Below, one piece after another: positions 33,611 to 42,926 of a stretch of 64,000 bases of DNA (position 1 is its first letter; every line of letters begins with the position of its first letter). The translations under genes and the position numbers were made by a program. Below the pieces are notes generated by a model. That model did no database searches and was not told the origin of the DNA. It saw only the letters and a program-made list of their open reading frames with translations. The stretch is from an uncultured Bacteroidales bacterium (GTDB lineage Bacteria > Bacteroidota > Bacteroidia > Bacteroidales > UBA1715), in contig CALAUG010000060.1 of assembly GCA_937892155.1 (NCBI GenBank), positions 62,001 to 126,000 of the forward strand, in the 5' to 3' direction.

Positions 33611-35308
33611 ATGAAAAAAATTATCTGCACAATCCAGTTTATTCTGCTCACTATTTGCATTTTCGCACAAACAGACTTTACTGCCGGACGATATAGAATC
33701 TCATTTTCAGACAAAAATAATTCGCCATATTCAATAGATAGACCGCAAGAATTTTTGAGTCAGAAAGCAATCGACAGAAGAACAAAATTCAACATTGCAA
33801 TAACAGAACAAGATATTCCCGTAAACCAAAACTATATTCAAGCAATTACTAAAACTTCAGCCATATTCTGCAATAGTTCCAAGTGGTTTAATTCGGCTAT
33901 TTTTTACATTGATACTATTGCGTCGTATCAGGCAATTAAAGAATTACCATTTGTTTCCAAAATAGAATATGTTGCTCCGAAAATTGTCTATAAAGCAGAC
34001 AATCACAAACTTTTGAAGCAAGACACTATCACTCAGGATATTTCTATAATTGACAGCATCCGTAACAATTCGAATACGGTTTTTTCTGTCTATGGTAATT
34101 CTCTTGAACAAAATTATCTTTTAGGAACATTGAACTCGCATATTGCAGGACATTTAGGACAAGGTGTTACCATTGCTGTGATTGATGCAGGATTCCTTCA
34201 CGTAGACTCGGCTGCAGTTTTTCAAAAATTGCGAGACGAAAACCGCCTGTTATTTACAAAAGATTTAAGTGGTACAAGCAACTGTCTTCCTGACAGCGTT
34301 ACCTTTAGTATATTTGAAGAAGGCAGCCACGGGATGATGGTTCTGTCACTAATTGGCGGCTTTACACCCGGCAAATTGATAGGAACCGCACCAAGAGCAA
34401 ACTTCATCTTACTACAAAGTGAAGAAAGTGAAACAGAATACGTTGTTGAAGAAGACAACTGGGTTGCCGCAGCAGAAGTTGCAGACAGTGCCGGTGCCGA
34501 CATTATTTCAACATCGCTTGGATACAGCAACTACGACGACAAACGACAAAGTTACATTTACAAAGAAATGGATGGCAAAACTGCCAGAATCAGTAGAGGT
34601 TCTGACATTGCTTCCTCAAAAGGAATGTTGCTAATAAATAGCGCGGGAAACGAAGGTGACGAACCATGGAAATACATCACCGCACCTGCCGATGCAGAAA
34701 GTGTTCTTACCGTTGGAGCCTGCAATAGAAAAAACAAAAAAGTTAAATTCAGTTCGTTTGGGCCTACTGCCGATGGACGAACAAAACCAGATGTAATGGC
34801 CCTCGGATTATATCCAACTATTGTCACTCCTAATGGGAAAATTGCAAATACCAGCGGAGGAACGTCGTTTGCTTGTCCATTAATTGCCGGTTGCTGCGCC
34901 ACATTGTGGGAAGAATTTCCTGATTCATCGGCGCAAACAATCAAACAAACGGTTATGAGAAGTGCAACACGCTGGGAAAAACCGAATAACAAATACGGAC
35001 AAGGAACGCCAAACATTAGCAAGGCTCGTAACTATTTTTATGCCAAAGAGTTATATGAATTTTTCAGTAGTAAATATACACTCCCTGAATTTGATATATT
35101 CTTTGAAAAACTATTTGACAAAAATTTCACATTTGCTTCAGATTTTGTCTTTGTAGTTGAAACAAACACCAATTACAGCCCATCATTCCTCGTTCGAAAT
35201 CACAATTATTCTTCCATAGAGTTACCTTCAGTTTCCGAAAAAGGTGGAAAAATAGAATTTATGCTCAACGGGCTCAGTTCAACAGCCATCAAAATCACGA
35301 ACAAATAA
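33611..35308 (+). CDS. Secreted S8 (subtilisin-like) serine protease
   Basis: 565 residues: signal peptide (1-19, ending IFAQ), an N-terminal propeptide-like region to about 135, and a subtilase domain with Asp in IAVIDAGF (near 190), His in EEGSHGMMVLS (near 239) and Ser in SGGTSFACPLIAG (near 417). The oxyanion Asn lies in INSAGNEGD. The active site is therefore complete. The last 90 residues are an extra domain. No canonical T9SS tail is visible, so it probably stays periplasmic or is released another way. The subtilase core carries an insert around PRANFILLQSEESETEY. mntP follows 16 bases downstream. Confidence 0.92.
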   Translation: MKKIICTIQFILLTICIFAQTDFTAGRYRISFSDKNNSPYSIDRPQEFLSQKAIDRRTKFNIAITEQDIPVNQNYIQAITKTSAIFCNSSKWFNSAIFYIDTIASYQAIKELPFVSKIEYVAPKIVYKADNHKLLKQDTITQDISIIDSIRNNSNTVFSVYGNSLEQNYLLGTLNSHIAGHLGQGVTIAVIDAGFLHVDSAAVFQKLRDENRLLFTKDLSGTSNCLPDSVTFSIFEEGSHGMMVLSLIGGFTPGKLIGTAPRANFILLQSEESETEYVVEEDNWVAAAEVADSAGADIISTSLGYSNYDDKRQSYIYKEMDGKTARISRGSDIASSKGMLLINSAGNEGDEPWKYITAPADAESVLTVGACNRKNKKVKFSSFGPTADGRTKPDVMALGLYPTIVTPNGKIANTSGGTSFACPLIAGCCATLWEEFPDSSAQTIKQTVMRSATRWEKPNNKYGQGTPNISKARNYFYAKELYEFFSSKYTLPEFDIFFEKLFDKNFTFASDFVFVVETNTNYSPSFLVRNHNYSSIELPSVSEKGGKIEFMLNGLSSTAIKITNK

Positions 35309-35324
35309 AATTCCTACCATAAGC

Positions 35325-35888
35325 ATGAGCATTCTTGATATTATTTTTCTCTCTGTCGGTTTGGCTATGGACTGTTTTGCAGTTTCTATAGCAACAGGTA
35401 TAGGATGTCATGCAATTACCATATCAAAGGCATGGAAAATGCCTGTACTTTTTGGACTATTTCAAGGATTGATGCCTCTCTTAGGTTTTTTTATATCTAT
35501 TTCATTTGCAAGCTTTTTAGATTCTTTTAGCCACTGGATAGCTCTGGCCATACTTACATTCATTGGAGGGAAAATGATTATGGAAGAAATAAAAGGGAAT
35601 GATGACAATCCAACGCAAGAAAATCATTTTGCATGGCGCACTGTTATTTTACTTGCCATTGCTACGAGCATTGACGCACTTGCCACAGGTGTAATTTTCA
35701 CATCAACACCCAATATTATTGCTCTTGCCGTTATCGTTATTGCATTAGGAAGTTTCTTGTTTTCGTGCCTTGGACTTTGGATTGGAAACAAATTTGGTCG
35801 GAAATTCACTCTCAAAGTTGGGATTTTTGGTGGTATTATCCTCATTGGCATTGGTCTCAAAATAGTTCTTGAGCACTATCTGCAATAA
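35325..35888 (+). CDS. mntP: Manganese efflux pump MntP
   Basis: 187 residues with six membrane helices. The family's conserved Asp-rich helix signatures are GLAMDCFAVSIATG and ATSIDALATGV, repeated in the two halves. MntP exports Mn2+ across the inner membrane. No yybP-ykoY-like riboswitch was seen upstream, since the gap to the subtilase gene is only 16 bases. The stop is separated by a single base from the stop of ruvC on the other strand. Confidence 0.94.
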   Translation: MSILDIIFLSVGLAMDCFAVSIATGIGCHAITISKAWKMPVLFGLFQGLMPLLGFFISISFASFLDSFSHWIALAILTFIGGKMIMEEIKGNDDNPTQENHFAWRTVILLAIATSIDALATGVIFTSTPNIIALAVIVIALGSFLFSCLGLWIGNKFGRKFTLKVGIFGGIILIGIGLKIVLEHYLQ

Positions 35889-35889
35889 A

Positions 35890-36471
35890 TTATTTAACAA
35901 TTCTATCGGAATGTTGAGCAATAAATTGTTCCCACGATTGGGATGATTTTTTTGTCGGTATTTTTGCCTTCTTTTTTGCTTCCGGTATCACAGGCTTCGA
36001 CATCTCATAATAGTGGCAAACAGCCACAGCCAACGCATCAGTCGCATCTAAATATTTTTGGTCGTTTTCGTATTTGAGCATTTTCGACAAAATAGCAGCC
36101 ACTTGTTCTTTTGATGCGGCACCAGTTCCCGTAATCGCCAATTTGATTTTTCGGGGCGCATATTCATGAATAACGATATCGTGAGAAACTCCAACAGACA
36201 TTGCGACACCCTGTGCCCTACCCAGTTTCAACATTGACTGGACATTTTTGCCATAAAACGGTGCCTCCAACGCCATTTCGTCGGGAGCGTATTTTTCAAC
36301 TATTGAGGTTAGCGTTTTATAAATTTTCTGCAACTTAGTATATGGGTCCTGCAACTTCTGCAATTCAATGACACCAATTTCCAACACGGACAATTGCCTA
36401 CCTTCGGCTTTTATCAAACCGAAACCCATCACATTTGTTCCCGGATCGATGCCAAGAATTATTTTCTCCAT
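35890..36471 (-). CDS. ruvC: Holliday junction resolvase RuvC
   Basis: 193 residues. Catalytic acids are in LGIDPGTNVMGFG, MALEAPFYGKN and KYLDATDALAVAVCHY, an RNase H-like fold. It cuts Holliday junctions with RuvAB. The C-terminal tail after about residue 165 is rich in Lys and Ser and a little longer than usual. The ATG overlaps the end of thrC by 13 bases, so it is translated downstream of thrC. Confidence 0.95.
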   Translation of the reverse strand: MEKIILGIDPGTNVMGFGLIKAEGRQLSVLEIGVIELQKLQDPYTKLQKIYKTLTSIVEKYAPDEMALEAPFYGKNVQSMLKLGRAQGVAMSVGVSHDIVIHEYAPRKIKLAITGTGAASKEQVAAILSKMLKYENDQKYLDATDALAVAVCHYYEMSKPVIPEAKKKAKIPTKKSSQSWEQFIAQHSDRIVK

Positions 36472-37838
36472 CCGTAGCGTTTATCCAAATATTCCTTGAA
36501 AGCAGGATAATTTCCTTCAATTTTATCAAAATATTCCAGTTTATCTTCCAATCCGCTTAAACTTTCCGGTAGTTCTGGATCAACACCTATAGCATCAATA
36601 ATGGCTTTCGGGAATTTCGCAGGATGTGCCGTTTCCAACGAAACCAACAATTGATCTGCTGCAGGTTTTTCGTTTGACAAATAATCTTCAACGCACTTCC
36701 ATCCTACTGCACCATGAGGTTCAAGCATAACGTGATATTTGTCCCACGCAAGCTTTATTGTTTCGCGCGTTTCGGCATCAGTAACACTTTGAGCAACAAA
36801 GATTTTATCCATTGTGGCAAAATCAGGTTCTTTTAAAATCAAACCTTTTTCATCCATATTTCCGCCAAACAACTCTATCAAACGAGCCAAATTACTTGGA
36901 TGACCAACATTCATTGCACTAGACAAACAATTTTTCGATGGCTCTATTTTGCTGTATTTGTGAGTTTTCATCAATTTTTCAAACTCATCATTTTCGTTAG
37001 TAGCAACAAGAATTCGTTTTACTGGAAGTCCCATTTTCATAGCCAAAACGCAACCCATCATATCGCCGAAATTTCCCGAAGGAATACAGAAAACAACGCT
37101 TTCCAAATCGCTTGATTCTTGTTTGCGAAGCTTGGTGTATGAATAAATGTAATACACAATCTGAGGAATCAAACGACCGATATTTATTGAATTAGCACTC
37201 GTAAAATTCAAACATTCCAAATCAGGATCGGAAAATGCTTGTTTTACCATGGCCTGCGCATCGTCGAATTTTCCATCTATGGCAATAATTTGCACATTTT
37301 TCTGCAACGTAGTCATTTGCCTACGTTGGCGGTCGCTCACTTCTTTTTCAGGGAACAATACAGCAATTTGAATGTTATTCAAACCATAAAACGCATGTGC
37401 CATAGCACTACCAGTATCACCCGAAGTTGCAGTTAAAATCAACTTGTTTACATTTTGACGTTTCAAAAAATATTGCATCATGCGTCCCATCATTCTTCCT
37501 GCAAAATCCTTGAACGAAGCCGTTGGACCTTGATCCAAACGCATAACATATTTTCTGTCAGCCACATGTTCCAAAGGCACATCGAAATTGTAGGCGTCTT
37601 TCGTCATCGCCAACAAATCAGACATTGGAACCTCATCTCCCAAAAATTTAGAGAAAACAGTTGCTGCAATTTCATAATATTGTTTGCCTTTCAATGCATT
37701 CAATTCATCTTTAGAAAAAGTAGGAATTGCATTTGGCATGAACAAACCTTTATCTGGAGCCAAACCTTTCAATAAAGCCTCGCCGAAAGTAACCTCGGCG
37801 GCCTTATGGTTCGTTGAAAAATATTTTATTTGAGACAT
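36459..37838 (-). CDS. thrC: Threonine synthase
   Basis: About 459 residues. The PLP lysine is in GPTASFKDFAGRMM, with TATSGDTGSAMAHAF and CIPSGNFGDMMGC binding the cofactor phosphate. It converts O-phosphohomoserine to threonine. The frame is open to 37895, but MSQIKYFSTNHKAAEV at 37838 is the standard start. A -7-like TACTTTTG (37860-37853) sits just upstream on the minus strand. thrA and thrB are not adjacent, so the threonine pathway is split. ruvC overlaps its end. Confidence 0.96.
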   Translation of the reverse strand: MSQIKYFSTNHKAAEVTFGEALLKGLAPDKGLFMPNAIPTFSKDELNALKGKQYYEIAATVFSKFLGDEVPMSDLLAMTKDAYNFDVPLEHVADRKYVMRLDQGPTASFKDFAGRMMGRMMQYFLKRQNVNKLILTATSGDTGSAMAHAFYGLNNIQIAVLFPEKEVSDRQRRQMTTLQKNVQIIAIDGKFDDAQAMVKQAFSDPDLECLNFTSANSINIGRLIPQIVYYIYSYTKLRKQESSDLESVVFCIPSGNFGDMMGCVLAMKMGLPVKRILVATNENDEFEKLMKTHKYSKIEPSKNCLSSAMNVGHPSNLARLIELFGGNMDEKGLILKEPDFATMDKIFVAQSVTDAETRETIKLAWDKYHVMLEPHGAVGWKCVEDYLSNEKPAADQLLVSLETAHPAKFPKAIIDAIGVDPELPESLSGLEDKLEYFDKIEGNYPAFKEYLDKRYGWRK

Positions 37839-37901
37839 TGTAATTTTTTTTACAAAAGTATAAAAATAAAAAATACCATTAAATCTCTTGCGCAATCTTT
37901 G

Positions 37902-38645
37902 CTATAACAAACCGATATATGAGCACATTCTTCCTGTTACTCCATCCCTACGATATGAAAAAAACAATTCTGGATTTGAAAATGTATCGAGACTGGCATT
38001 ATAAATACACCCAATACCTGTTTCACACAATATATCTTCCACACGTCCATTCAAATCAAGATAACGAGTATTGTTCCGACGAATAATATATTGCTCTGGA
38101 AAGAAATCATAAAACTCTTCTCCAACCTCATAATTTTCCTTGGAAATCATTGGACCGATATATGCCGTAAGATTTTGAGGATTAATGAGATGAGATAATT
38201 CCGCTACCATATTTTGAATAATGCCATCGCGAGTTCCTCTCCAACCACAATGTAAACCAGCTATTAAAGAAAAATCCTTGTCGTGAAACAATATCGAACC
38301 ACAGTCTGCAATTGAAATCGTCAATAATGTTCCTCGTTCCGTCGTGAAAAAACCATCAGCTTCTGTATCATTTTTAAATGATGAAGTAACCCGAACAACG
38401 TCAGCAGAGTGGATTTGATGAAGATTGACAACTCTCATATTTGGAGCGACAACATTGAAAAAACGTTGACGATTTTCCAACACATTTTCTGGCAAATCTT
38501 TAGAATGCAAACCAACATTCATACTTGCATACACACCATTACTGACGCCACCCTGCCGGGTTGAAAAACCTGCCACACATTTTGAATTTCGTATCCATTC
38601 AAAATGTGGAATTTCACCACAGATTTTATTCGGTTGCATCAACAT
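37902..38645 (-). CDS. pgeF: Peptidoglycan editing factor/YfiH-family purine phosphorylase
   Basis: About 247 residues of the YfiH/YlmD (DUF152) family: metal histidines in VNLHQIHSADVV and LHCGWRGT, and the catalytic cysteine in SIADCGSILF. Members act as copper-linked phenol oxidases in assays, as purine nucleoside phosphorylases, and in peptidoglycan quality control (PgeF). The frame runs further upstream into gmhA on the other strand, with a low-complexity translation. MLMQPNKICGEIPHF at 38645 is the natural start (38639 is also possible). Confidence 0.9.
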   Translation of the reverse strand: MLMQPNKICGEIPHFEWIRNSKCVAGFSTRQGGVSNGVYASMNVGLHSKDLPENVLENRQRFFNVVAPNMRVVNLHQIHSADVVRVTSSFKNDTEADGFFTTERGTLLTISIADCGSILFHDKDFSLIAGLHCGWRGTRDGIIQNMVAELSHLINPQNLTAYIGPMISKENYEVGEEFYDFFPEQYIIRRNNTRYLDLNGRVEDILCETGIGCIYNASLDTFSNPELFFSYRRDGVTGRMCSYIGLL

Positions 38646-38736
38646 CAAAAACTTTTCAGACCAAAAATAGATAATTCGGCGAAGGATTACGGCTTTTTTG
38701 ATTGAAAAGTATAACTTTGTATAGTTAATTTTCAAA

Positions 38737-39315
38737 ATGAAAGGAACCATACAAAATATCATCGCGAAATCAATTGCTGTAAAAACAGCGCTATTGAACG
38801 ACGAAACGACAATCAAGCAAATAGAAACTGTTGCCGAAAAAATGATTGAATCATACAAATCTGGCAACAAGACAATGTTTGCTGGCAACGGAGGAAGTGC
38901 TGCCGATGCTCAGCATTTGGCGGCAGAACTTGTCAATCGCTTTTGCTTTGACCATATCGGTTTACCAGCTATTGCCCTTTCTACCGATTCTTCAATCGTA
39001 ACTTCAATAGCAAACGATTACGGATACGATGTACTTTTTTCCCGTCAAATTGCTGCTCAAGGCAAGAATGGTGATATTTTCATAGGAATCTCAACCTCTG
39101 GAAATTCCGAAAATATCATCAAAGCTATTCAAACTTGTAAGGAGAGAAACATCTTTACCGTTGGCTTTACGGGAGAAAAAGGTGGGAAAATGGCTTCAAT
39201 GTGCGACATTTGTATATGCGTTCCCTCAACAGAAACTGCAAGAATTCAAGAATCGCACATAATGATTGGTCATATTCTTTGCGGATTAGTAGAAAATGCA
39301 ATTTTCAAACAATAA
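38737..39315 (+). CDS. gmhA: Phosphoheptose isomerase (SIS domain)
   Basis: 192 residues. The SIS-domain motif is MFAGNGGSAADAQHLAAEL, with GISTSGNSENIIKAI and the C-terminal catalytic ETARIQESHIMIGHILC. It converts sedoheptulose 7-phosphate to glycero-manno-heptose 7-phosphate for LPS core synthesis. The heptose kinase at 52296-53267 performs the next step. A -7-like TAACTTTG sits at 38712-38719. The siaC-like gene follows after 2 bases. Confidence 0.93.
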   Translation: MKGTIQNIIAKSIAVKTALLNDETTIKQIETVAEKMIESYKSGNKTMFAGNGGSAADAQHLAAELVNRFCFDHIGLPAIALSTDSSIVTSIANDYGYDVLFSRQIAAQGKNGDIFIGISTSGNSENIIKAIQTCKERNIFTVGFTGEKGGKMASMCDICICVPSTETARIQESHIMIGHILCGLVENAIFKQ

Positions 39316-39317
39316 CC

Positions 39318-39698
39318 ATGGAACATTTATACATAGACAAATCACCTCATACTCCAGAAGTTTACTTCAACATTGATGATAGCAAACTTTGTATAATTGG
39401 ACGTTCTTTCCCGGAAGATGCGGCACAATTCTATATGCCAATAATGTCATGGTTGGAAAATAACATCCAAGAATTTGAAAATGGATTTGCAATAGACGTT
39501 CAATTGGAATATTACAATACTTCGTCTTCTAAGTATCTTCTCAAAATGTTCTACTTTTTGGAAAAATATCACGAAGAACATAACTATCCTGTCAAAGTTA
39601 TCTGGAAATACCCAAGTAACGATGAAGATATGAAAAACGCAGGATTGGAATACCAGCAATTCGTTGGGGTTCCTTTTGAATTTGTGGCAATAGACTAA
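39318..39698 (+). CDS. SiaC-like regulatory phosphoprotein (DUF1987)
   Basis: 126 residues of the DUF1987/SiaC family. The pattern is PEVYFNIDDSKLCIIGRSF, WLENNIQEF and YYNTSSSKYLLKMFYFLE. Threonine 68 in Y-N-T-S-S is the position phosphorylated in Pseudomonas SiaC, where the unphosphorylated form activates the diguanylate cyclase SiaD. The ATG at 39318 is 2 bases past the gmhA stop. The open frame starting at 39201 runs inside gmhA and is rejected. The next gene encodes a divergent class III nucleotide cyclase, not a GGDEF protein, so a comparable partner switch may control a different cyclase here. No SiaA phosphatase or SiaB kinase is in the window. Confidence 0.85.
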   Translation: MEHLYIDKSPHTPEVYFNIDDSKLCIIGRSFPEDAAQFYMPIMSWLENNIQEFENGFAIDVQLEYYNTSSSKYLLKMFYFLEKYHEEHNYPVKVIWKYPSNDEDMKNAGLEYQQFVGVPFEFVAID

Positions 39699-39708
39699 AT
39701 TCCCGACT

Positions 39709-40638
39709 ATGAATAAAACCGTTCACACTCTCGATTTTGAAAAAATACTTCAAATTCTAAAAGACACAGAAGACAAATACGTGTTTGAAAGAGTTAACCT
39801 GATTCCCAAAGAAGAAGATTTACTGGAAAAACTTCAAAAATACGTGAATTGCACCGAAATTAAACGTAAGGCGGTTTTAGGTATAGATATCTACAAATAT
39901 TCGTCATACGAAGAATTTGCACAAACATTAGTGCCTTGCATGTTCAAACTGCTCTTTCGTGAAACTATTGAGCGTTGCTTTAAATATCACGCATTTCTTT
40001 TTCAGAAATATACAAAAATTGAATTTGAAGAAAATTTCATCAGTACTGGTGACGGTGGATACGTTATTTTTGACACTCCATTGCACGCATTAATTTTCGC
40101 CTGCAATTTTGCCATCGTACTTCGAACTTACAATTCATACCATTTGTATCCGAAACTTCGTAAAATCGTTGGTGGCGCAAGTGTCAGATACGCAATAACA
40201 TACGACAAACTATATTATTTCGACAAAAGTCACTACGGACGGGCAATAATTAACAATGCACGTATTTTGAGCAAAGACACGCTTAACCGTTGCATTATCG
40301 ACCAGAACGTTTATGACTGGTTTACGCTGAATATTGATGGTATGGAAAATCTGCAGTTGATTACAATTGACGATATAACTAATATCTACGAATTTCAAGG
40401 CAGCTACGACAATCAAATTCTTGATGAACAGTCCGATATTATTTTTGGACATTCCATTTCGCGTGAAACAGGAATCATCAACTCCGATGTTTTAAAAATT
40501 GGTGAAATTCACTCAAAAGAAGCAAATATCAGCGTGTACAACATTCACTTACAAATTGTCAGTCGTTGGCAACGTGGCGAATCAGAACGCATGATTACTG
40601 TGAGTCTTGGGAACTTGAATACAACAAGTTTGGTGTAA
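39709..40638 (+). CDS. Divergent class III nucleotide cyclase-like protein
   Basis: 309 soluble residues. About 55-235 follows the class III cyclase order: a metal aspartate in VLGIDIYKYSSYEEF, a second in FISTGDGGYVIF, a strand like ASVRYAITYDKL, and YGRAIINNARILS with the catalytic arginine. The purine-selecting lysine is replaced by a hydrophobic residue, and the usual Asn near the Arg is shifted or replaced. The substrate is therefore uncertain and might not be ATP. The C-terminal 70 residues have no recognised domain. It starts 10 bases after the SiaC-like gene, which suggests that SiaC binds and controls it. Confidence 0.65.
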   Translation: MNKTVHTLDFEKILQILKDTEDKYVFERVNLIPKEEDLLEKLQKYVNCTEIKRKAVLGIDIYKYSSYEEFAQTLVPCMFKLLFRETIERCFKYHAFLFQKYTKIEFEENFISTGDGGYVIFDTPLHALIFACNFAIVLRTYNSYHLYPKLRKIVGGASVRYAITYDKLYYFDKSHYGRAIINNARILSKDTLNRCIIDQNVYDWFTLNIDGMENLQLITIDDITNIYEFQGSYDNQILDEQSDIIFGHSISRETGIINSDVLKIGEIHSKEANISVYNIHLQIVSRWQRGESERMITVSLGNLNTTSLV

Positions 40639-40668
40639 AAACTCTTTGCCCATAGTTTTGAATTTTAA

Positions 40669-40697
40669 TTGCGTTAACAAAAAAAATTATACCTTCG
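40669..40697 (+). promoter_or_regulatory. Promoter of the lipoprotein gene
   Basis: TTG (40669-40671), an 18-base spacer and TACCTTCG (40690-40697), one base from the TAnnTTTG consensus, lie 25 bases before the ATG at 40722. Confidence 0.45.
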
Positions 40698-40721
40698 CCG
40701 AAATTTAAACACAATAAGCTT

Positions 40722-41900
40722 ATGAAGAAATATGTCTATTTTATCCTTTGCGGACTGATTGGTTCTGCGCTGTTCACTTCATGTAATAAAGATGATGATT
40801 CAGCCACACCAGAATTGAAATCTGAAAAAATTAAATACAACCCTGACGGCTCAATTGCTGTTAAGGAGGTTTACACGTATGACAAAAAAGGTCGTGTAAC
40901 TTGTTTTGAAAGTTACTTTTTTGGAGAACTCTTCGAGAAAGAATATAACTTCAAATACGAAGGAACAACGGCAACATTCGAGCGTATGGAGAGAAACAAT
41001 GTCTATACAGGTAAAAAAGTTTTTCGTAACGAAAATTGTATTTACGATGAATTTATAACTAACCAATATTTCGATGGCGAAACCGAAATACAAAGCGAAA
41101 CGTACACTATTAACGATGCCGGATTTGTTACAAGCTATATAAAGGTAAACGACTACGAAAAAGAAGAACGTAGTTATACCTATGAAGGCAATGTGGTAAA
41201 ATATACGAAAAACGTTACTTTCGAAGACTTTCCTGCCGAAGTAACAGACTATACAATAGAATATGCTGACGCAAGTTACAAGCAAATCAAAAAGATAAAC
41301 ATTGTCTTAGATCCTAATACAGAAGATTCAGTGATGAAAGAATACGTATACTCCTACGATAATCAAGGAAGAATCAATGGTGTTAAATATTATTACCAAG
41401 GAGAATTGTACGAAGAACAAAAAGATTATTCATACAATGGTTCAAAGGTTACATACAAAGAATGTATGTACGACAATGGCGAAATGTACAATGAATATAC
41501 TTGCGAAGAGATTAATTGGAAAGGAAAGAATTCAAGCGAAGCATTACCATTTTCTCCAGTATGTATGACTTTTAATATAGAAGGAAATACACCAGAGGAA
41601 GAAGAAATTCCACTTGGAGCATTTTGGAATGATGTTAAATATTCAAAGTCAGAGTATATGGATGCTGGCATTACTGTGAGCTATGGTTTTGTTACGGTCG
41701 ATAAATTTTATTTAACTAAGTCTGTTGAAGAGAGTTCATTTATGGTTTGGAAGGAACTGTCAGAGGATGAGGCAAATAAATTTGTTGAAGCATATAAAAA
41801 TTGCGAAGGAAATATTTCTTCGTATGAGTGTTGGGTTCGGAACTCTAATGACGATTGTTCAAGTTATAAATATTGCAAAGGCGTGGATGCTGGTTTTTAA
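40722..41900 (+). CDS. Surface lipoprotein, YD-like repeats
   Basis: 392 residues with a lipoprotein signal ending FTSC and followed by NKDDDS, an acidic sequence that marks lipoproteins for the outer surface in Bacteroidota. The middle contains degenerate repeats built around 'YTYDKKGRV', 'YSYDNQGRINGVKYY' and 'EVTDYTIEY', reminiscent of YD/RHS-like beta-strand repeats but without the toxin-RHS core. The C-terminal 100 residues have two cysteine-containing stretches. No function is known. It has its own promoter and a strong terminator, so it is monocistronic. Confidence 0.8.
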   Translation: MKKYVYFILCGLIGSALFTSCNKDDDSATPELKSEKIKYNPDGSIAVKEVYTYDKKGRVTCFESYFFGELFEKEYNFKYEGTTATFERMERNNVYTGKKVFRNENCIYDEFITNQYFDGETEIQSETYTINDAGFVTSYIKVNDYEKEERSYTYEGNVVKYTKNVTFEDFPAEVTDYTIEYADASYKQIKKINIVLDPNTEDSVMKEYVYSYDNQGRINGVKYYYQGELYEEQKDYSYNGSKVTYKECMYDNGEMYNEYTCEEINWKGKNSSEALPFSPVCMTFNIEGNTPEEEEIPLGAFWNDVKYSKSEYMDAGITVSYGFVTVDKFYLTKSVEESSFMVWKELSEDEANKFVEAYKNCEGNISSYECWVRNSNDDCSSYKYCKGVDAGF

Positions 41901-41906
41901 ACCAAC

Positions 41907-41939
41907 AAAAAAGTCCAACCATAATGGTTGGACTTTTTT
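41907..41939. terminator. Bidirectional terminator between two lipoprotein genes
   Basis: AAAAAAGTCCAACC and GGTTGGACTTTTTT form a 14-base stem around ATAAT, placed between convergent genes ending at 41900 and 41966. Confidence 0.9.
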
Positions 41940-41965
41940 ATTTACAGTATAATGATGCCAACGGG

Positions 41966-42811
41966 TTATTGTATTTTTTTCAATTCAAAAGTTGTTTCGA
42001 AAATAGGAACTTCTTCATTGTTGTCAACTCCATCATTTGGTAACTTGGTACGAATAGCACTCCAATACATTTTACCATTTTTAATACTGTCGATAACCCA
42101 CCATTCACGGTAGTTTTTTCCTGAGACGTCACTCCAAGAAGTTGCAAGCCAATCACCATCAACAAAATAATCTGCAGTTGGTTGTTCTTTTGGAACCCAT
42201 TCATCTTGGTCATTCTTCACATAGTAAACATAAGTTCCGTCTGCTTTATATTCCCAGTGGTGGTTGATGTCGCCATACGTTTCTTCTCCTGTTAGTTTAA
42301 CACCTTCCCACATACCAATTATATCAGAAGAATAATCTTTATTGATTTTTTTGTAAACATTTTGTACAGCAGGTTTATCTGCTGGTCCAGCCTGACTTAT
42401 AACCAAACTATCTGCAGAAATAAATTCGATTTTGCGTGTTTTATCCAAACCGCCTGTTCCATCATCTGCTGGTTTATCAGGTGCACCTGCTGGTTTGTTG
42501 CCAGCTCCGTCCTGAGTTTCATCACCATCTTGGTGAACAAATTCTATCTCGTTACCATTCAATTTATAGTATGAGCGACGTTTTGCTTCCCAAATAGATT
42601 TTTCTCCTTCTTTTGAAGCAGAAGTTATCAGTGTTCCATTGTCAAATGTCAACACTTCCATGTTGTTTGTTGGACATGGGTGATTATCAAACATTACCAT
42701 GCGCCACTTCCCTTGTAGTAATTCGTTTGTACTAGGAGAATCATCGTCTTTGTTACAGCTGGTAAATAACAAAGGTAACACAGCTAAAGCAAGAAAAATT
42801 TTTTTACTCAT
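41966..42811 (-). CDS. Lipocalin-like surface lipoprotein
   Basis: About 281 residues. The lipoprotein signal ends LLFTSC, followed by NKDDDS, the same export signal as the neighbour at 40722. Two similar halves each begin with a lipocalin-like opening: LLQGKWRMVMFDNHPC, and IIGMWEGVKLTGEETYGD with YKADGTYVYYV. The region GDETQDGAGNKPAGAPDKPADDG is low-complexity. The frame opens at 42850, but MSKKIFLALAVLPLL at 42811 gives the signal peptide. A -7-like TACATTTG (42847-42840) lies upstream. Ligand unknown. Confidence 0.78.
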   Translation of the reverse strand: MSKKIFLALAVLPLLFTSCNKDDDSPSTNELLQGKWRMVMFDNHPCPTNNMEVLTFDNGTLITSASKEGEKSIWEAKRRSYYKLNGNEIEFVHQDGDETQDGAGNKPAGAPDKPADDGTGGLDKTRKIEFISADSLVISQAGPADKPAVQNVYKKINKDYSSDIIGMWEGVKLTGEETYGDINHHWEYKADGTYVYYVKNDQDEWVPKEQPTADYFVDGDWLATSWSDVSGKNYREWWVIDSIKNGKMYWSAIRTKLPNDGVDNNEEVPIFETTFELKKIQ

Positions 42812-42889
42812 AACAATAATTTTTAGATTGATATATACGCAAATGTACAATAATTTTAAATTCTCAGGGTTTCGAAATAAATATAACTA

Positions 42890-42897
42890 TATCTTTG
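42890..42897 (+). promoter_or_regulatory. Cupin gene -7 box
   Basis: TATCTTTG fits TAnnTTTG, 29 bases before the cupin ATG. No clear -33 TTG. The divergent lipoprotein -7 box is only about 43 bases away. Confidence 0.4.
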
Positions 42898-42926
42898 TGT
42901 ATTAGATTTATGGGGCTTATCAATAA

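Noticed and set aside
33611..35308. T9SS sorting tail on the subtilase
   Set aside because: The last residues lack the P-N-P, G-x-x-V and K-x-(I/V/L) strand pattern seen in porZ and the GH8 protein.
38646..38888. N-terminal extension of pgeF by 81 residues
   Set aside because: It runs antisense into gmhA, its translation is not conserved in the family, and a normal start exists at 38645.
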